A stretch of DNA of 16,572 nucleotides from JAIPAN01 sp040403555 (lineage in GTDB: Bacteria; Bacteroidota; Bacteroidia; Sphingobacteriales; Sphingobacteriaceae), in assembly GCA_040403555.1 (NCBI GenBank), contig JBBAKN010000006.1, forward strand, positions 1 through 16,572, in the 5' to 3' direction. Below the pieces are notes generated by a model. That model saw nothing but the letters and a program-made list of their open reading frames with translations. It ran no database searches and was not told the DNA's origin. Made by a program: the position numbers and the translations under genes. The first letter of the stretch is position 1, and each line of letters starts with the position of its first letter. This document shows positions 7,463 to 14,987 of this stretch, one piece after another.

Positions 7463-7523
7463 ATAAAAAAATATAAATTATCAAAGAGTTATGAGCCCAT
7501 TAGCTTTATTAGCTTATTTTTAT
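7463..7523 (-). tRNA. trnM: tRNA-Met (CAT), within the cox1 frame
   Basis: On the minus strand the acceptor ATAAAAA/TTTTTAT is perfect. The D arm AGCT-AATAA-AGCT is followed by an anticodon arm with loop CTCATAA, anticodon CAT; one T-T mismatch lies in that stem. The sequence TAAGCTAATAAAGCTAATGGG strongly resembles animal tRNA-Met. The T side is a short, weakly paired loop. The open cox1 frame runs on through most of this tRNA, so the cox1 message probably ends at the base before it. Confidence 0.88.
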
Positions 7524-9066
7524 AGATTTTAAAGACTAGAGGGTTAGAGTTGTACCTGTGTGTCAGAGGTGGAGACGTGTGAATTATTTCCAGCCTTCTT
7601 CTAAAAAATTTACCAAAAAGAGCAGGCCGATGAGCTGCGAAAGCTTCCCAAAGAATAAAAATGAAAAACAGTACCGCCACTACCGAGATTAATGACCCCA
7701 GGCTAGCAATAATATTTCAAGTGGCATAAAAATCGGGGTAGTCAGAGTACCGACGGGGCATCCCCGCCAGTCCTAAGTAGTGTATGGGGAAAAAAGTCAA
7801 ATTAACCCCAATAAATATAATAATAAATTGCGCTTTTAATCACTCAGGGTTTATTGTTAGCCCTCTCATAAGAGGGAACCAGTTAACAAAGCCTCCTATC
7901 AAGGCAAACACCGCCCCCATCCTTAACACATAGTGGAAATGGGCGACTACATAGTATGTGTCATGCAGCACCACATCTAAGGATGAGTTGGCTAGGACTA
8001 CCCCCGTCAGCCCCCCTACTGTAAACAAGAAAATAAAACCAAAAGCTCATAGCGTTGACGGGGTAAATGGAATTCACCTTCCGTGGAAGGTCCCGATTCA
8101 TCTAAAAATTTTAATTCCTGTGGGAATTGCGATGATCATAGTAGCCGTGGTAAAGTAAGCGCGGGTATCTGTGTCCATTCCTACCGTGAATATGTGGTGA
8201 GCTCAGACTACAAACCCCAAGACACCGATGGCAAGTATTGCATACACTATACCTAAGACCCCGAAAGGCTCTTTTTTACCCCTTTCTTGCCTGACAATAT
8301 GGGACACCAGCCCAAACCCGGGTAAAATTAAAATGTAAACTTCAGGGTGGCCAAAAAATCAAAATAAATGCTGATAAAGGATGGGGTCTCCCCCCCCTCT
8401 TGGGTCATAGAAAGAAGTGTTCAAATTTCGGTCTGTAAGCAGCATAGTAATAGCTCCGGCTAAGACAGGAAGAGATAATAAAAGCAGAATAGCTGTAATC
8501 AGGACTGCCCAAGCAAACAAAGGCATTCGGTCTAGGAACATCCCGAATGTACGTATATTCCCTAAAGTTCTAATAAAGTTGACAGCCCCTAAAATAGAAG
8601 ATACTCCTGCCAGGTGAAGAGAGAAGATGGCGTAATCCACAGAAGCCCCGGCATGCGAAACGTTTCTTCTAAGGGGAGGATAGACTGTTCACCCCGTGCC
8701 CGCCCCCCTCTCTACTAGAGAACTAGTTAAAAGTATAAAAAGTGCTGGAATCAAAAATCAAAATCTTATGTTATTTATACGAGGGAAAGCCATGTCCGGA
8801 GCACCGAGCATAAGCGGCACTAACCAATTTCCGAAGCCTCCAATTAAAATGGGTATTACTATAAAAAAAATTATGATAAAAGCGTGCGCTGTCACAACTA
8901 CGTTGTAAATCTGGTCATCCCCCATTAGAGAGCCCGGCTGCCCCAGTTCTATCCGAATAACTATTCTAAGGCCTGTCCCGATTATGCCTGCTCAAGCCCC
9001 CGCTAACAAATAAAGAGTGCCAATATCTTTATGATTACAAGATCACAATCACTTAGCAGTAGTCAC
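7524..9066 (-). CDS. cox1: Cytochrome c oxidase subunit I
   Basis: The catalytic subunit of complex IV, holding heme a and the heme a3-CuB centre in the inner membrane. About 514 residues. Visible segments are WSCNHKDIGTLYLL, GDDQIYNVVVTAHAF (with a heme His), LLSLPVLAGAITMLLTDRNL, WFFGHPEVYILILPGFG (the CuB-ligand His and cross-linked Tyr region), AHHMFTVGMDTDTRAYF, and HDTYYVVAHFHYVLSMG with the C-terminal heme ligands. The start is taken as GTG at 9066 (MTTAKWLWS); no ATG exists before the conserved region, and a TAA lies 10 codons further upstream. The frame stays open to TAA at 7489, but trnM begins at 7523, so I infer an incomplete stop codon, a single T at 7524 completed by polyadenylation. 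Read-through would add 11 residues. Confidence 0.95.
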
Positions 9067-9073
9067 TAGTTGG

Positions 9074-9132
9074 TTGGCTGTAGTATAACCTTACGTTTCT
9101 TTTACATAGAAAAAATACTTTTAGTCGGCCAA
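9074..9132 (+). tRNA. trnV: tRNA-Val (TAC)
   Basis: The acceptor TTGGCTG/CGGCCAA pairs over 7 bp with one wobble. The D arm is GTA/TAC. The anticodon stem TTTCT/AGAAA encloses TTTACAT, anticodon TAC. A 3-bp ACT-TTT-AGT takes the place of a T arm. It starts seven bases from the divergent cox1 start and lies just upstream of nad6. Confidence 0.9.
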
Positions 9133-9140
9133 ACAAAACT

Positions 9141-9608
9141 ATACTAATATTAACAGGTGTCTTAATATTTAGACTCGGAACGTCTCTTGCTTTATTTTCG
9201 GCAAACCCTAGTCTTATTATCGTATGATTAGTAGGACTAAGAATAAACGTGGGGTTGCTCTTAGGAGTGAAAAGAAGATCTTGGATATTTTTTGCAGTTA
9301 TTTTACTTTTCACGGGAGGGATAATGGTATTATTTAGGTATATGCTGACCCTCGTCTCATCCACAAAAATCACGTTTTTTAGACCTGGAGGATTTGCTTT
9401 AAGAGCCTGAGGGGTGTTAGCTATCACATTTGTGAGGGGGGAAAAATTGATCGTATACGGGCTACGTGTTAGAGATTTATACAATCTAAGCCAGAATTTA
9501 ATTTTATTTTTGTTGGCTTTGTATCTTTTAGTGGCCTTAACCGTGGTGGTAAAGCTAGCTTTAAACTTCAGGGGCGCCTTAAAAGTGTACAGCACTAATG
9601 AACTCTAA
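9141..9608 (+). CDS. nad6: NADH dehydrogenase subunit 6
   Basis: A membrane subunit of complex I near the quinone-to-pump coupling region. About 155 residues from ATA 9141 to TAA 9606-9608. The frame gives MLMLTGVLMFSLGTSLALFS, then SANPSLIIVWLVGLSMNVGL, and the family hallmark FTGGMMVLFSYMLTLVSS. The C-terminal helix ALTVVVKLALNFSGALK matches the usual ND6 end. TGA at 9225 and 9408 read as Trp. No ATG precedes the conserved part, and an in-frame TAG at 9081 lies inside trnV, so ATA at 9141 is the first plausible start. It overlaps the putative nad4L start by 11 bases. Confidence 0.9.
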
Positions 9609-9942
9609 ATTAACAATAAAACTGGGAGTAATTACTGCGTTGTCTTTGTCTGCTTTAATTATAGACATGGGTTACCCCGCTTTGGGACTAATTTGGGCCG
9701 GGATTTTGTTGTGGACATTTAAAAAAATAATAAACAAGCTCATTTCTCTACTTTTGACTCTCGAGATGTTTTCTCTTTTAGCTTTACTGATTTCCCCCCA
9801 ATTCGCCGCCTTAAGTAACTCTTGCAGTTTAATATTTATTATAATAAGATTAAGAGTGGGGGAGGGGGTCTTAGGTTTAGCCCTCTTGGTCAAGTTTGTA
9901 CGGGATAGGAATGTTGAGCAGACCAGGGTCTCGTTTTTATAA
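9598..9942 (+). CDS. nad4L: NADH dehydrogenase subunit 4L
   Basis: A small complex I membrane subunit (NuoK homologue). The core is clear: the helix ISLLLTLEMFSLLALLIS with the conserved membrane Glu, and VGEGVLGLALLVKFVRD for the final helix. From ATG 9598 the product is 114 residues, longer than the common 90-100. The extra N-terminus has its own hydrophobic stretch (LGVITALSLSALII), which would make four helices in place of three. An internal ATA at 9661 or ATG at 9667 (MGYPALGLIWAGILLW) would give the normal length. I report the long frame because it is open and leaves no gap, but the short form is a serious alternative. The stop TAA shares one base with the cox2 ATG. Confidence 0.88.
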   Translation: MNSKLTIKLGVITALSLSALIIDMGYPALGLIWAGILLWTFKKIINKLISLLLTLEMFSLLALLISPQFAALSNSCSLIFIIIRLRVGEGVLGLALLVKFVRDRNVEQTRVSFL

Positions 9943-10646
9943 TGTCCACATGGTCTCAAATTGGGTTGCAGGACGCATTTTCCCCAGTTATAGAAGAATT
10001 TATTTATTTTCACGATTTTACTAATATAATTTTGTTATTTATTTTAAGATTTGTTGGTTTAATTTTAGTAAGAGTTCTTTTTAACAAAACTGTACATAAA
10101 TCTCTTTTAGAAGGGCAAATCCTAGAATGTATTTGAACATTAATTCCTGCTCTAATTCTAGTGCAGATTGCTCTACCTTCTTTAGTTCTCCTGTACACTT
10201 TGGAAGAGTACAGGAGAGACAAAGGAGTTACTTTAAAAGCTACTGGGCATCAATGGTATTGGAGCTATGAGTACCCTGACTTTCGGGGGGTGGATCTTTC
10301 CTCCCCTGTGATAGGGTTTGACTCTTACATGGTTCCCACAGCTGACTTAAAGTCGGGAGATTTTCGTCTTCTAGAGACGGATAACCGGGTTTCCCTCCCC
10401 ACGCAGACCCCTATCCGAGTTCTGGTAACAAGCGGGGACGTGCTACACGCCTGAGCTATACCTAGGCTGGGGTTAAAAGTAGACGCAGTACCGGGGCGTC
10501 TAAACCAGCTCAGGGTGGAGATAAATTCAGTCGGAGTATTTTATGGGCAGTGCTCTGAAATTTGTGGGGCTAATCACAGGTTTATACCCATCTCAATTCA
10601 ATTCTTGAAGATTGAGGACTGGGCCGCTGCCAGGTTAAGAACTTAA
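9942..10646 (+). CDS. cox2: Cytochrome c oxidase subunit II
   Basis: The complex IV subunit that receives electrons from cytochrome c through its CuA centre. It has 234 residues, ATG at 9942, TAA at 10644-10646. The N-terminal half has two membrane helices (ILLFILSFVGLILVSVLF and PALILVQIALPSLVLLY). The intermembrane-space domain shows KATGHQWYWSYEYPDF (the aromatic electron-entry region), SGDVLHAWAMPSLGLK with a CuA His, and FYGQCSEICGANHSFMP with the two CuA Cys, Glu, His and Met ligands. TGA codons at 10134 and 10452 read as Trp. It overlaps nad4L by one base, suggesting a joint nad6-nad4L-cox2 message released between trnV and trnW. Confidence 0.97.
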
Positions 10647-10648
10647 AA

Positions 10649-10709
10649 AAAAATATAAGTTAATTTAAACTAAGAAACTTCAAATTTCTCTATGCCTAGG
10701 GCTATTTTT
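10649..10709 (+). tRNA. trnW: tRNA-Trp (TCA)
   Basis: The acceptor AAAAATA/TATTTTT is perfect. The D arm is AGTT/AACT with a 6-base loop. The anticodon stem AGAAA/TTTCT encloses CTTCAAA, anticodon TCA, as needed to read both TGA and TGG. The T side is reduced to GCC-TAG-GGC. The opposite strand would read Ser (TGA). I prefer Trp because of the full D arm and the loop sequence. Confidence 0.8.
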
Positions 10710-10710
10710 G

Positions 10711-10772
10711 TTGTTTAAAGCTAAGTGCCTGCGGTTGTTACCTGCAAGAAGGATTTTAATATCTATAAATAA
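10711..10772 (+). tRNA. trnN: tRNA-Asn (GTT)
   Basis: The acceptor TTGTTTA/TAAATAA forms seven pairs with one wobble. The anticodon stem TGCGG/CTGCA encloses TTGTTAC, anticodon GTT. The D arm is weak (two pairs), and a 3-bp GAT/ATC stands in for the T arm. It follows trnW with one base between. The 3' end of nad1 faces it across 23 bases. Confidence 0.85.
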
Positions 10773-10795
10773 AGTAATTTATTTTTTAAGTTAGT

Positions 10796-11716
10796 CTAGT
10801 ATAATAACACCCTCGCAATAAAAACTCTGGCAGCCAAAGCTAAAGGTAGAATTCTTTTCCATGCCAATCTTATGAGCAAATCATACCGGTAGCGCGGATA
10901 AGTGCTGCGCGCTCAAACTCAAAAAAATAAGAATACTCTTGCTAAAATGGCTACAGGTAAGGGGTTGGCTGAGGGGCAAAAAATAAAAGACGTTACGAAC
11001 CTTAAAAAATAAATACTTCCGTATTCCGCTATAAAAATCACGGCAAACCCCCCGGCGCTGTACTCTGTGTTAAACCCTGAAACCAGCTCACTCTCCCCTT
11101 CAGAAAAATCAAAAGGGGTTCGGTTAGTCTCTGCTAACCTCGAAATTAGCCACAGGCTTATAGCAAAAGGAGCTACAAATAGTAGTAAAACATACTGTTT
11201 ACCCTCAGAAAATAAATCTAGGGGAAGACTCATAAAGTATATTAGCATAATTAACATTAACAAAGCTAGTCTCACCTCATAAGAAATCGTCTGCGCAACC
11301 CTGCGGAGGGCACCCACTATCGAATACTTGTTAGATGAGGCTCACCCGCTCAGAAGCAGAGGGTAAACATTTAATCTTATGATTATTAATAAAAAGACTG
11401 ACGAAAAGTAGTAATAGGATCTTTCGAATCTTTTAGGGATTACTAGCCAAACCCACAACACCAAAGTAAGAGCGACGAACGGGGACAGAGAGAAGACGTT
11501 TAGGTGGCCACCTATAGGATAAATAATATTTTTACTAAACAGTTTTACAGCGTCAGCTGCTGGCTGTAAAACACCAATAAAAGAAGGCTTATTGGGCCCT
11601 ACCCGTCTTTGGGAGTATCTTAACACCTTACGCTCTATCAACGTAATAAAAGCTACGTTCACTAACACCGCTACTATCAAAATTAAATTGTCAAGCAGAG
11701 TAAGACCTCAATATAT
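10796..11716 (-). CDS. nad1: NADH dehydrogenase subunit 1
   Basis: The complex I membrane subunit that forms much of the quinone-binding chamber and joins the pump to the redox arm. About 306 residues, from ATA 11716 to TAG at 10796-10798. Motifs are NVAFITLIERKVLSY, QSRVGPNKPSFIGVLQPAAD, SSLAETNRTPFDFSEGESEL (the invariant loop contacting the quinone site), GFNTEYSAGGFAVIF and, at the end, YRYDLLMSLAWKSILPLAL. TGA codons at two sites read as Trp. The start is chosen because trnF ends at 11718; an ATA at 11719 would overlap that tRNA by two bases. Its 3' end faces trnN on the other strand. Confidence 0.95.
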
Positions 11717-11717
11717 T

Positions 11718-11778
11718 ATCTCTAAAAATTTTTTTCCTCCACTGCTTCAAAGTGGTGCTCTGTATAAGCTATAGAAAT
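11718..11778 (-). tRNA. trnF: tRNA-Phe (GAA)
   Basis: On the minus strand the acceptor ATTTCTA/TAGAGAT forms seven pairs with one wobble. The D arm is GCT/AGC. The anticodon stem CCACT/AGTGG encloses TTGAAGC, anticodon GAA. The T side is an A/T-rich loop. Its 3' end sits directly before the nad1 start. Confidence 0.88.
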
Positions 11779-11842
11779 TTGCGTGCCTTGAGTTTTCAAG
11801 ATTAAAAAAGTCAAAATTTTTTAATTTACACACAAACAATTT
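11776..11842 (-). tRNA. trnQ: tRNA-Gln (TTG), ends approximate
   Basis: On the minus strand a long stem TTAAAAAA/TTTTTTAA encloses TTTTGAC, anticodon TTG. After it, CTTGA-AAAC-TCAAG forms a full 5-bp T arm, unusual in this genome. The D side (TTTGTGTGTAAA) is weak. The acceptor AAATTG/CAAATTT needs a bulged A and runs a few bases into trnF. It completes the set of 22, and no other TTG candidate was found. Confidence 0.6.
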
Positions 11843-11868
11843 ATTCTAGAATAAAATTAAACCCACTC

Positions 11869-12951
11869 ATGCGAATTGTGAATGGAAGCTTAGTAGACCT
11901 GCCGACGCCTAGAAGGATTAGGACAATGTGAAACTTCGGGTCTCTCTTAGGATTATGCTTGGCGGTTCAGTTAGGCACAGGGTTATTCCTGGCTATACAC
12001 TATTCAAGAGACACGGTCTCCGCTTTCGAGACAGTAAGGCATATTATGCGTGACGTCAATTTTGGCTGAGCCTTACGTATCTTTCACGCTAACGGGGCTA
12101 GTATGTTTTTTATTTGTATTTATTTGCACATCAGCCGAGGGCTTTACTTCGGGTCGTACGCCAATTCACACGTCTGAGCTAGGGGGGTCACTATTTTGTT
12201 TCTTTTAATAGCAACAGCTTTTTTAGGGTACGTGCTGCCTTGAGGGCAGATATCTTTTTGGGGGGCTACTGTAATTACGAATTTGTTTTCTGCTATCCCT
12301 TATTTGGGAGGGGATATCGTGTTTTGGCTATGAGGAGGGTTCGCGGTTAGTCAGCCCACCCTGAGTCGGTTTTTTGCACTCCACTTTTTTTTACCTTTTG
12401 GTATCATAGCTATGGTCTTGGTCCATTTACTCTTTTTACACCAAGACGGGTCTAGAAACCCTCTAGGAGTAAAAAGAAACTTTGACAAACTGTTATTTCA
12501 TCCTTATTTTTCCTGAAAAGACTTAGTCGGGTTCATCATTTTTGTATGGCTTTTCAGGTGAGTCTGCCTTGTTAAACCGTGAGATCTAGGAGACCCTGAA
12601 AATTTTATTCCTGCTAACCCGCTGGTCACCCCCCTCCATATCCAGCCTGAGTGGTATTTCTTATTTGCCTACGCTATCCTTCGAGCTATCCCTAATAAGC
12701 TCGGAGGAGTGATGGCTTTGGCAGCTTCAGTGGCTGTTCTTTACTTGCTCCCATTAATTAATTCAAACAAGTTTAAGTCTTCAAGATTTCATTTTTTTGG
12801 CAAAAAAATATTATGAATTTTAGCTACAGTCGTTATCTTACTAACCTGGATTGGTGCACGCCCGGTAGAAGCGCCTTTTGTATTAGTGAGTCAGCTACTC
12901 ACCGGTCTTTACTTCGGGATGTTTGCTTTATGACCTTTAAAAGGTAAATAA
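11869..12951 (+). CDS. cob: Cytochrome b
   Basis: The central subunit of complex III, carrying hemes bL and bH and both quinol sites. It has 360 residues, slightly short of the usual 370-380. Start ATG 11869 gives MRIVNGSLVDLPTPSSIS, matching the usual DLPTPSNIS opening. Heme ligands H73 (FHANGAS) and H87 (YLHISRGL) are spaced 14 apart; the second pair lies in ALHFFLPFG and LVHLLFLHQDG. The Qo-site PEWY appears in IQPEWYFLFAYAILRAIPNK, and VLPWGQMSFWGATVITNL covers the helix C-cd region. Many TGA codons read as Trp. The stop TAA (12949-12951) shares its last base with trnH. Confidence 0.97.
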
Positions 12952-13007
12952 TCCCAGAAGTTATTAAAACATTAGTTTGTGGAGCTAAAAAAGCTTAGGC
13001 CTAGGAT
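12951..13007 (+). tRNA. trnH: tRNA-His (GTG)
   Basis: The acceptor ATCCCAG/CTAGGAT forms six of seven pairs. The D arm is GTT/AAC. The anticodon stem TTAGT/GCTAA encloses TTGTGGA, anticodon GTG. The T side is a loop of about 12 bases. The first base is the last A of the cob stop codon. Confidence 0.88.
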
Positions 13008-13008
13008 A

Positions 13009-13062
13009 AGAGTTATAGTCATGTATGGCACTTAATTTGCACTTAAGAGGTAATAAAACTTT
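13009..13062 (+). tRNA. trnA: tRNA-Ala (TGC)
   Basis: The acceptor AGAGTT pairs with AACTTT over six pairs including one wobble. The D arm is GTC/GGC. The anticodon stem CTTAA/TTAAG encloses TTTGCAC, anticodon TGC. The T arm is replaced by a loop of about nine bases. The opposite strand would read Cys (GCA) with an atypical G at position 32, so Ala is preferred here and Cys at 739-793. Confidence 0.75.
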
Positions 13063-13122
13063 GACTAAATGCCTGAAATAGGGCTACTTTGATAGAGTAG
13101 TATATGCTAACAAGCTTTAGTT
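13063..13122 (+). tRNA. trnI: tRNA-Ile (GAT)
   Basis: The acceptor GACTAAA/TTTAGTT forms seven pairs with one wobble. The D arm is CCT/AGG. The anticodon stem CTACT/AGTAG encloses TTGATAG, anticodon GAT. The T side is a small GCT-AACA-AGC stem. It abuts trnA. Confidence 0.9.
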
Positions 13123-13162
13123 AGGCCACCTGATAAGTTATGGCTAATCCCAGGTAGGCCTA
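13122..13162. promoter_or_regulatory. 11-bp hairpin before nad3
   Basis: TAGGCCACCTG (13122-13132) pairs with CAGGTAGGCCTA (13151-13162) over 11 bp with one bulged A; the loop has 18 bases. It fills the only real gap in the block from cob to rrnS and ends five bases before the nad3 start. All 22 tRNAs are accounted for elsewhere, and no anticodon arm fits here. A processing signal or a second-strand replication origin are both possible; neither is shown. Confidence 0.6.
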
Positions 13163-13167
13163 TTTTT

Positions 13168-13515
13168 ATAAACTTAACCATTTTAGGATTGACTGTCTTA
13201 CTAAGATTTGTAGTGCTGCTGGTAGTTTTAATAGCTAGTAAAAAAGGAGCGGTAGACTCCGAGCAAAGAAGCTCTTTTGAGTGCGGATTTAATTCTGCTA
13301 CTCAGAGGCTACTACCTTTTAGCCTGCAGTTTTACTTAATTGCCAATATTTTTCTCATTTTTGATGTAGAGCTGGTCCTGCTTTTCCCTATACTCACTAA
13401 GCTCAGTGTCACAAGCTTTTGAATTACTCCTCTTATTTTTATTGTACTGGTCTTGCTTTTGTCATTGGGGTTGTTCCACGAGTGAAATCAAAAAATGCTA
13501 GATTGAGCTAAGTAA
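13168..13515 (+). CDS. nad3: NADH dehydrogenase subunit 3
   Basis: A small complex I membrane subunit at the hinge of the quinone site. About 115 residues, the usual size, from ATA 13168 (MNLTILGLTVLLSFVV) to TAA 13513-13515. The matrix loop shows KKGAVDSEQSSSFECGFNS, with the Cys that reports the active/deactive state of complex I, followed by LPFSLQFYLIANIFLIFDVE with the conserved membrane acidic pair, and a C-terminal LFHEWNQKMLDWAK. Other starts in frame (ATC 13147, ATT 13162) lie inside the hairpin, so ATA is favoured. The stop codon overlaps trnS1 by three bases. Confidence 0.93.
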
Positions 13516-13570
13516 GCTTACACGCGAAGACTTCTAATCTTTTTAAGGCAATTAAATTTGTCAAAGTTTA
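13513..13570 (+). tRNA. trnS1: tRNA-Ser (TCT, AGN codons), D-armless
   Basis: The acceptor TAAGCTT/AAGTTTA forms seven pairs with one wobble. A six-base linker replaces the D arm. The anticodon stem GAAGA/TCTTT encloses CTTCTAA, anticodon TCT. A real 5-bp T arm GGCAA/TTGTC with a 6-base loop follows. The TCT anticodon suits the heavy use of AGA and AGG as Ser in this genome. Its first three bases are the nad3 stop codon. Confidence 0.88.
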
Positions 13571-13574
13571 AATA

Positions 13575-14366
13575 ATGTCCAATTTTTTACGTCACCCTTT
13601 TCACTTAGTCGACGAATCGCCTTGACCGCTCTTAGCTTCGCTAGGCGGGATGACCTTGACTTGCGGGCTTCTAGAATGGTTTCATGCCTCTAGGCCTTAC
13701 TTATTTTTAAGGGGTGTTCTTTTTATGAGCCTAATTACGTTACAGTGATGGCGAGACGTTGCTCGGGAGGGGGCCTTCCTAGGCCTTCACAGCAGTATAG
13801 TTGAGTTAGGTCTTCGATGAGGTATGATTCTGTTTATTGTCTCCGAGATTTTTTTTTTCTTAAGGTTCTTTTGAGCTTTCTTTCACAGAAGCTTGGCGGT
13901 AAACGTTGAACTAGGCAACCAGTGGCCCCCCACTGGAGTCCTTGCATTTAACCCTTTTGGGGTACCTTTGTTAAACACAGTAATTTTACTATCTTCAGGG
14001 GTTAGCGTCACCTGAAGCCACCATAGCCTGATATCTGGTAACCACTCTCAAACAAAAATTTCGCTGCTGTTAACTATTTTAATAGGGGCCTATTTTACTG
14101 CTCTTCAAGGAGTTGAGTACATTGAGGCCAGGTTTAGGTTCGCTGACTCAGTCTACGGTTCTACTTTTTTTTTAGCGACAGGCTTTCACGGCTTACATGT
14201 TTTAGTAGGTACAACGTTTTTAGGCGTGTGTTTGTACCGACTTACAAATTGCAGTTTTAGAGCTTCCCACCATTTTGGGTTTGAGGCAGCCGCCTGGTAC
14301 TGGCATTTTGTAGACGTGGTGTGGTTATTCCTGTTTGTTGTAATTTATTGATGAGGGGGCGCCTAG
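13575..14366 (+). CDS. cox3: Cytochrome c oxidase subunit III
   Basis: The third core subunit of complex IV, a seven-helix protein that stabilises the catalytic core and proton uptake. It has 263 residues, ATG 13575 (MSNFLRHPFHLVDESPWPL) to TAG 14364-14366. Conserved segments are WWRDVAREGAFLGLHS, MILFIVSEIFFFLSFFWAFF with the lipid-contact Glu, ELGNQWPPTGVLAFNPFGVP, WSHHSLMSGNHSQTK, YGSTFFLATGFHGLHVLVGT, and the end FGFEAAAWYWHFVDVVWLFL. At least seven TGA codons read as Trp. It starts four bases after trnS1 and runs straight into rrnS with no tRNA between, so the cox3 3' end and the rRNA 5' end must be produced by another cut. Confidence 0.97.
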
Positions 14367-14972
14367 CAAGTTGAGTATTGGCCTTAATACGGTTCAAATT
14401 TTTAATTTAATATACCGTTTATGTAGCTATAGTAAGAATCATTTTCTTTTAAATAGTCATGTAAAAATTTTATATTTGGTTAATAAAGTGCCAGCATCCG
14501 CGGTTATACTTTTAAAATAAAATTTTATTTAGTAACACTTTAAATTCTTTTTCTTCTCCAGTTTTGCGGCTTTTAGAAAAAAAGTTATGACCTCCAAACC
14601 CTCTGACAAAACTGGGGTAGAAGCCAGGTATGTACAAATTTTAGGTATTATAAAAAAACCTAAACTACATGGCAGCGGTTTATCCTGATTAGAGAATTTT
14701 GGCTCATAATTTGACACTCCTCAATTTTGTTTACTATTTTAAAGTTTGTGTGTGGTTGTTAAAAAATAAGTGTCCATTTAAATTTTTCCCAAATGACACA
14801 TAGCTTAAACTAGGGTAGCTGAAATGCAGTAAATAAAATTAATAGACACAGGATTTAATAGTAGGTCGCAAAATAATCGAATTAGTTATAGACCGGGTTC
14901 ATATTGTCCGTCACTCTCTGCTAAGAGATAAGTCGTAGCAAAGTAAAAGTTATAGAAATAGCTTTTAAGCCT
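14367..14972 (+). rRNA. rrnS: Small subunit ribosomal RNA (12S)
   Basis: This is the small rRNA of the mitochondrial ribosome. It contains GTGCCAGCATCCGCGGTTA (the 530 loop) at about 14488, the GACCGGGTTCATATTGTCCGTC stretch region near 14890, and AAGTCGTAGCAAAGTA at about 14931 from the decoding site. This is followed by the 3' terminal helix AAAAGTTAT/ATAGCTTTT, which sets the 3' end near 14970. The 5' end is taken as the base after the cox3 stop. At about 0.6 kb it is a short 12S, with a reduced 5' domain. It lies on the strand opposite rrnL. Confidence 0.92.
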
Positions 14973-14987
14973 TTAATAAGCTGACGC

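Noticed and set aside
9053..9595. 180-residue frame on the minus strand opposite nad6
   Set aside because: It covers nad6 antisense, is rich in Lys, Asn and Thr, lacks any known motif, and overlaps trnV. nad6 on the plus strand has clear family motifs.
14529..14717. 62-residue minus-strand frame
   Set aside because: Lies wholly inside rrnS.
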